From contig JAPTYO010000007.1 in the NCBI GenBank assembly GCA_036873135.1, positions 7,670,763 to 7,734,762 on the forward strand: a stretch of DNA of 64,000 nt, in the 5' to 3' direction. Of this stretch, positions 58,980-64,000 are shown piece by piece. The notes under the pieces are model-generated. The model saw only the letters and a program-made list of their open reading frames with translations. It had not been told where the DNA came from and did not search any database. How positions within the stretch are numbered: position 1 is the first letter of the stretch; every line of letters starts with the position of its first letter. The translations under genes were made by a program, and so were the position numbers. The stretch is from Clarkia xantiana subsp. parviflora. Taxonomy: Eukaryota > Streptophyta > Magnoliopsida > Myrtales > Onagraceae.

Positions 58980-61225
58980 GCTCCTTCAGTTCAGTCTAAC
59001 TATGATGATGATGATGATGCCTGGTCTGGTCTGGTAGAAATGATCTTTAGATGCCGAGAAAGGTTATAGCTAGCTAGCGTATTTATGCGTCCTATTTTCT
59101 TGCACCTGCAGGAGACTACTACGACTTCTGGACATTTATTTTTAATGATGTCATGATTTTTGTATATGTTGGTTTAACTTGTTAGTTTTGTTCGACGACC
59201 TTATATAATACAATATATATTCAACCTTTCATTTTCTTTCCGCATGCATGCTCATTTGTTGATCTATATATCTGTATAAGAAAATATCTAGTCCATGTGA
59301 ATTGCAATATGTCACTGATAAAACCTGCAGTTCTTTTTCTATATATATATATATACCAGCTATGCCTCATAGGTTCATCCAACCATTTCGATAGTGATCA
59401 ACTGTCTATAATGCTCAAGTGGTTAGGGAGGATAATATATGTTTCATCTACATCCAAAATAGGATGTGGTTAGGGAGTCTTGCTGCTCAAAGCGGCTAAA
59501 CTTAACTGATTTCGACTTGCGCTGACCATTATCAGGAGAGCAATATTAGCTCACAAATCAGCAAAATCCCTCAATCGTATATTAATAGACTTCACCCCAA
59601 ATTGTGTGGAAGTTTTGAGTTTGTCATGAGCTGGCGAATGAAAATTCTTAGAATGTGACAAAAATCCCCCATCCCGCCAACGCAACGTTCTCATTACGGG
59701 AGTTATATTGTTTCCCTTGAAACAACTATTTCTTTTTCCGTAGGGAAATTTTACTATGCCATCACCACTATCTGCCTTTCGAGTTCGTCTGAATTGCTTT
59801 TTGTACATGTCTCCTTCTCACTCTCTGGAGAACTGGCTACTCTCCCTTCTAAGACTTTCCACTCTTAGCCGCTATTGGTCAACTTTTTCTACTCTTTCAG
59901 TAGCGTTCTGTATAATAGCGCAACTCAGTCATCTCCATCGAACACCTATCATTCACAAACTACAATAGCCAATATATGCACCTGACTCCACACTCTCTCT
60001 GGTTGAACCACACTTCTCTAGTGGTGATGTCATTATATATCTTTAAACTCTCAAAGTGAAGACCCCTCATGTTCTTTAAGGTTTGAGAACCGCTATGCGA
60101 TGACTATCGTGGTAAATTGTAACCACGATATTTAGAGTCTGCAACATTCTTTTATATTTGTTCTCTTGTGGTTGAGAATACCGCAATGATACCACTTGTC
60201 ACGAGCCTGAAGTTTAGACGCTCCCAGTAGAATCAGCATTTGCGACATCCAACTATTCTGAAGCTGGATCATCAGTATTATGCCCAATATTATTCCCGAT
60301 AGCCCAACTCCTATTGCGCACTACACAGAAAACAGATACTTCCTATACATCCAGAATATATCGTGATTAGGGAATCTTACTCCTCAGAGCAAGTTAACTG
60401 GTTTTCTACTTGTCCTAACTATCATCATCATAAGAGCGATATCAACCTCAAACTAGCAAGGTTCAAAAAGATATACAACGTCTTATCAGAAAATATCAAG
60501 CATAGAGAAAGCCAATCGTATGACACCAAAATTAGGATGGAGGTTTCATATTTTTTTTTATAAGAGCTAGTGGAATGAAAGTTCTCAATATGTGACACGT
60601 GTCTATATGAGCCGTGTTCGTGACACATATCTATTTGTTCCATATATATATTTCACACTTATATTAATAGGCTTCCATACTTACGGTCCGCTTGTATATT
60701 CAATTTTATCAAAGTCACATAATTTGCAATAAGTTGTTGAATCGGCCGAACAAAACTGCAGCTTCTGGGTTTGAATGAAGCCGGGAATTACGAAACTCTA
60801 ACCCAACTTTTGCTCAATCTAATGTTGCTCGATCAGCTACATTCTAGCAATACGTTGCCCGAATGTAGGAATGCCCTTTTACGAAAGAGATTGTATGCCT
60901 GTCCGTTAGAAATGGATGGTTAGAGCCAAAAAAGGAGGGTTCCAAAATAGGAAATTAGTCCTTTTACTTGTTTATTATAGCTATGTTCTTACATTATTAA
61001 TTACACCCTCCTTGTTATCAATCAACTCACTAATTTGTTCTAGTTTTTACTCATTTTATTTTTCTCTTTCTCCATAACAAGCTCACCTCCTCCTTAAAAG
61101 TCCCATTCAACACTTTTCGGCTTCACCGACCACCGTCCTTTCCTAGCTCCCTCGCGGTGGTTAGGCCGGACGGCTTCCCTTGCTGTCTCGGCCTCGGTCG
61201 ATTTTCGTCATAATTCTAGATCGTT
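58980..61225. other. Intergenic with a decayed repeat pair, possibly an old LTR element
   Basis: No gene. Two diverged direct repeats, about 59441-59660 and 60340-60600, share ordered phrases (ACATCCAAAATAGGATGTGG versus ACATCCAGAATATATCGTGA; TTAGGGAGTCTTGCTGCTCA versus TTAGGGAATCTTACTCCTCA; GAATGAAAATTCTTAGAATG versus GAATGAAAGTTCTCAATATG). Between them, near 60190, the minus strand reads TGGTATCA, a partial tRNA-Met primer-site match. This suggests an old non-coding LTR retroelement on the minus strand, but ends and duplication cannot be defined. The final about 200 bp is the DUF1685 promoter/5' UTR. Confidence 0.4.
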
Positions 61226-62346
61226 ATGAACAAGGGTGAATTATCACCGTCCTCATCGGATGTGAGCTTCGACCGATACGAAGATCTAAAGAGTTTTCCT
61301 CTCGCTCCCCCGCGTTTAAAGACCCGGAAACAGCTATGCAACCAGTTGTCCATGTGTGAGACTCCGCGTGACGTCGCATGGGAGAAACGACGTAGGCAAA
61401 TACTTAACCAGGAGCAGCGAATGAGGACAAATTGTGTCACCGAAAACGACGGTATTATTAGGGAATAAATATATTAAGAATATACCTATTCCTAAATATC
61501 TTTATCATAATTAATATAGTATTTTTTTTTATTTAATATATTTATTCCCTAATAGGTATCACCGACGAAGACCTCAGCGAGCTCAAAGGGTGCATAGAGC
61601 TCGGTTTCGGATTTAAGGAGGAGGACGGTCAACAACTGTGCAACACCTTGCCGGCGCTCGATATTTACTTTGCGGTGAATCGACAACTGTTTCCTAGCCC
61701 GGTGACCACCCCGAAGAGCCGAGGTTCGTCTTCCTCACCGGAGGGGCGATCATCGTTGTTCGGGAGCCCTAGGAGTGATGCAGAATGGACATGGAAGATT
61801 TGCAACCCAGGTATAGTGATCATATAAATCTAAGTGTTAAGAATAATACGTACGCCTTAACCAAAGACGGATTTGTGGATCATTGTATTGGACACAATAC
61901 ATACTTTAACATCCTGGAAACTCGGTTTTGACCACATTAAGTTGATAGTATGAGTTCCAGCTCTACAACCTCAGCTTTAACCACCTTTGAATCCATATAT
62001 AATGAGTTTCAATTCGGTCACCACAATTTTTTTTTTAAATACAAGATTTTTTATTTAATTTTTTTTAATCTTTAAAATTGTGTCATCAAGACTAAAAGTT
62101 GTACATGCCGATACCTTCTTAACAATAATACATGTCATTTAATCAATTGTCTTATAAACTCGAACTTGTGGATAAAATGATTCAGCGTATTGTTAAACAT
62201 ACTTCAACATTAAGAAAACTCATACTGATCTGTCCGAAAATTCATAAAATTCCTTTTATTATACAGGCGACGATCCTCAACATGTGAAGACCAAACTGAG
62301 GCACTGGGCACAAGCAGTCGCCTGTTCAGTGATGCAGTCCAAGTGA
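61226..62346 (+). CDS. DUF1685 family protein
   Basis: Three exons (61226-61451, 61556-61810, 62267-62346) join in frame to 186 residues. The conserved DUF1685 core runs across exons 2-3: ITDEDLSELKGCIELGFGF, LCNTLPALDIYF, then after a Ser-rich segment WTWKICNPGDDPQHVKTKL and HWAQAVACSVMQSK. The N-terminal 75 residues are polar with a basic WEKRRRQILNQEQR helix. The biochemical function of DUF1685 is unknown to me. Intron 1 (104 bp) is made almost completely of one inverted-repeat element; see the entry at 61456-61554 and findings. Confidence 0.9.
61456..61554. mobile_element. 99-bp MITE that constitutes intron 1 of the DUF1685 gene
   Basis: Perfect 21-bp terminal inverted repeats beginning TATTAGGGAATAAATA at both ends (right end read on the other strand), flanked by GGTAT at 61451-61455 and 61555-61559. 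Donor GT (61452-61453) lies in the left GGTAT; acceptor AG (61554-61555) is the element's last A plus the first G of the right GGTAT. Removing the intron leaves one GGTAT and keeps the frame. Confidence 0.85.
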
Positions 62347-63481
62347 GCTTAGGTTTTGTACAGAAGAAGAAGACAACGTACGGAAGTGAAGAGAGGAGAT
62401 CGAAAGAGAAAGAGAGAAAGCTTTGCTTACATTTAATTAAGGACTCGATACGAATCCTATTATTACTGATTGAATTCGAATGATTCGGTTGATCCTCTCA
62501 AAACTTCCAATTTTGTTTTTGATTACTAATCAAGGGAAAGAATTCATTTATTTTGCTCTTCTTAAATATCAGATAAAACCCGAATATTAAGGAGTGAGAT
62601 GAGTTTAGACTTTAGGGTCGTCAATATTATCTTATTCTTTTTTTTTTTTTCAAAATGAGTTTAGACTCCGAACGTTCGTTTTGTTTTATATCCTCATGTG
62701 TGCTTTTTAACGCGTAGGAGCAGATATCACATCTAAAAAATACGATTGTGTATGTGCCCCAAAACTAGGACTGGCAATTCGTGCATGTCTTGCAATCGTT
62801 AATGACTAATAAGGAGTAAGGTCACTTAAAAGATCCGAGAAGACCGACTCGAGCCCATTTTGGAACTAGATTCGAATTTGGTCCGGTGAGATTTTTCTTC
62901 CAAGGATAGACATTCGTTTTTTCCTCAAAAAAAATTTCGAAAGGCCCAAGCTCATCTTGACTTTAATAGTGTTTTGATCTCTTTAGATCTAAATTTTACT
63001 TGAAAAAGTCGTTTGTAAATCAAAAGTAAATAATTATGACCATTTAATTACTATATTTAAAAACAAATAATTGTATTAAATGTATTTATATAATATTATT
63101 TAATGATATGAATTTTTTTGTGGATTTTAAAGTTCAAAATTATCGCTTGTGCCACATGGCACAATACTAAGATTGAAGCTAAATAAACTCTAGAATTGAA
63201 TTTAGCATTCAGAATCAGTGGTTTCACCACATGTCATTAAGCCACAAACTACTGAAACTCGTAATATATTTATATTATATATAAAAAAATTATTATTATT
63301 TATTCAGAATTTTTTTAATAGAAAAAATTACTAATCACATATTAACTGCAATTATTTATTGTAATTTAATTTATAACATATTTTACTTATTCCCTATTTT
63401 ACATGATAACCTAGCGAATTAAATCCAACTAATAATTTCTGGTAAGGTGAGTTCATATATATATATGGATACAGAGATCTT
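62347..63481. other. DUF1685 3' flank and AT-rich intergenic DNA
   Basis: No gene. At 62766 TAGGACTGGCAATTCGTGCA is the end of an hAT MITE of the 8786-9336 family, cut off after about 35 bp. The rest is AT-rich. Confidence 0.5.
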
Positions 63482-63680
63482 GCCCCACTCTTCTTGTTTT
63501 AGATCGTGTCTCACCGTTAAGATCTTGACACGTGTTTTGATTGTAATTAATTTTGTGGTTTTTTTTTTCTTCTAAAACACAATTGAGATTGGTAAACCCT
63601 AAAACAAAAATATTAAATCTAAGAATACATGTCAAAATCTTAACAGTGATGCACGATCTAGGGTACAAAGAGTGGGGCAG
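63482..63680. mobile_element. MITE family 'B', about 199 bp
   Basis: Inverted arms: left TGCCCCACTCTTCTTG then TAGATCGTG and CGTTAAGATCTTGACACGTG; right, on the other strand, TGCCCCACTCTTTGTACCC then TAGATCGTG and CTGTTAAGATTTTGACATGT. Related copies lie in the PPR intron (40540-40690) and near 27055-27160. Confidence 0.8.
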
Positions 63681-64000
63681 AAATGTAAAACATATATATA
63701 ATCAAGTAATTGTGCCGGTGCTCCAATTCATATAGAAACACCCGCACGCTTGTACGACACTTGACTACGTGAGAACCTTCTTTGGTCATTCGTCAAAATA
63801 TTAAAAACATACAACTAGTCATTAGCACCTAGCTGTATCATAAGCATAAAAATCTTATCTTAAATTGAGCACGGTCCATTATTAATTGTATATATGGGCT
63901 TTCCACCGAATAAAATGGCGTGATACTATTACCACCACTACATGTTAATGTGGTCAAATTTCTATAAACGTTTCCTAATCACAAGCCAAACAAACAATTA
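63681..64000. other. Window-end intergenic DNA
   Basis: No gene or element recognised. Confidence 0.4.

Noticed and set aside
61456..61554. TA-dinucleotide (Stowaway-type) target duplication for the intron element
   Set aside because: Possible by shifting the borders, but it leaves an unexplained GGTATTA before the element and would break the reading frame in the empty site, whereas GGTAT restores it.

Overview
This is plant nuclear DNA, almost certainly from a eudicot. It is AT-rich, the genes carry many short GT-AG introns, and the protein families are plant-specific: a subfamily-2 ethylene receptor, a MUSTANG-type domesticated transposase, P-class PPR, WVD2-like, DUF1685 and TH2. The intergenic DNA is full of short non-autonomous transposons. 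I cannot name the species.

Layout. 1-2.4 kb (-): 5' half of an ECT-type YTH-domain m6A reader, running off the left edge. 3.25-3.85 kb: long inverted-repeat element. 4.1-7.7 kb (-): PB1-containing MUSTANG-like gene. 8.8-9.3 kb: hAT MITE. 9.8-14.5 kb (-): 16-exon HAD-IG cytosolic purine 5'-nucleotidase. 14.8-21.6 kb (+): nearly full-length L1-type LINE with an intact ORF1 and an ORF2 broken by one frameshift and two stops. 21.6-27.3 kb: repeat-rich interval with hAT, PIF/Harbinger and foldback elements and one candidate small secreted-peptide gene (24.5-24.8 kb, -). 27.3-29.2 kb (+): rhomboid with RanBP2 zinc finger (RBL14-like). 29.7-32.2 kb (-): putative plastid protein of unknown function. 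33.4-36.9 kb (+): TH2 (TenA-HAD) thiamin-salvage enzyme. 37.6-39.7 kb: two foldback/MULE elements with GC-rich cores. 40.0-42.0 kb (-): PPR protein. 42.4-43.6 kb: TE cluster. 43.9-45.7 kb (-): DUSP12 C-terminal-domain protein. 46.0-46.5 kb: TRIM retrotransposon. 48.0-48.3 kb: SINE. 49.4-51.4 kb (+): ASCH-domain protein. 52.0-54.8 kb (-): EIN4-like ethylene receptor. 57.0-59.0 kb (+): WVD2-like TPX2 microtubule protein. 61.2-62.3 kb (+): DUF1685 protein.

The genes are independent transcription units, not an operon. Several (EIN4-, MUG-, WDL-, DUF1685- and PPR-like) resemble genes that I recall lying close together on Arabidopsis chromosome 3, so the window probably keeps an ancestral gene block enlarged by transposons.

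The most interesting observation is intron 1 of the DUF1685 gene. It consists almost entirely of a 99-bp element with perfect 21-bp terminal inverted repeats, flanked by a GGTAT duplication that supplies the splice boundaries and leaves the reading frame unchanged. It looks like an intron born from a DNA transposon. A second possible case is the intron of the PPR gene. A third MITE family sits inside introns of three other genes here. Exon joins were worked out by eye from splice consensus, phase and protein-family knowledge; no alignment or transcript data were available.
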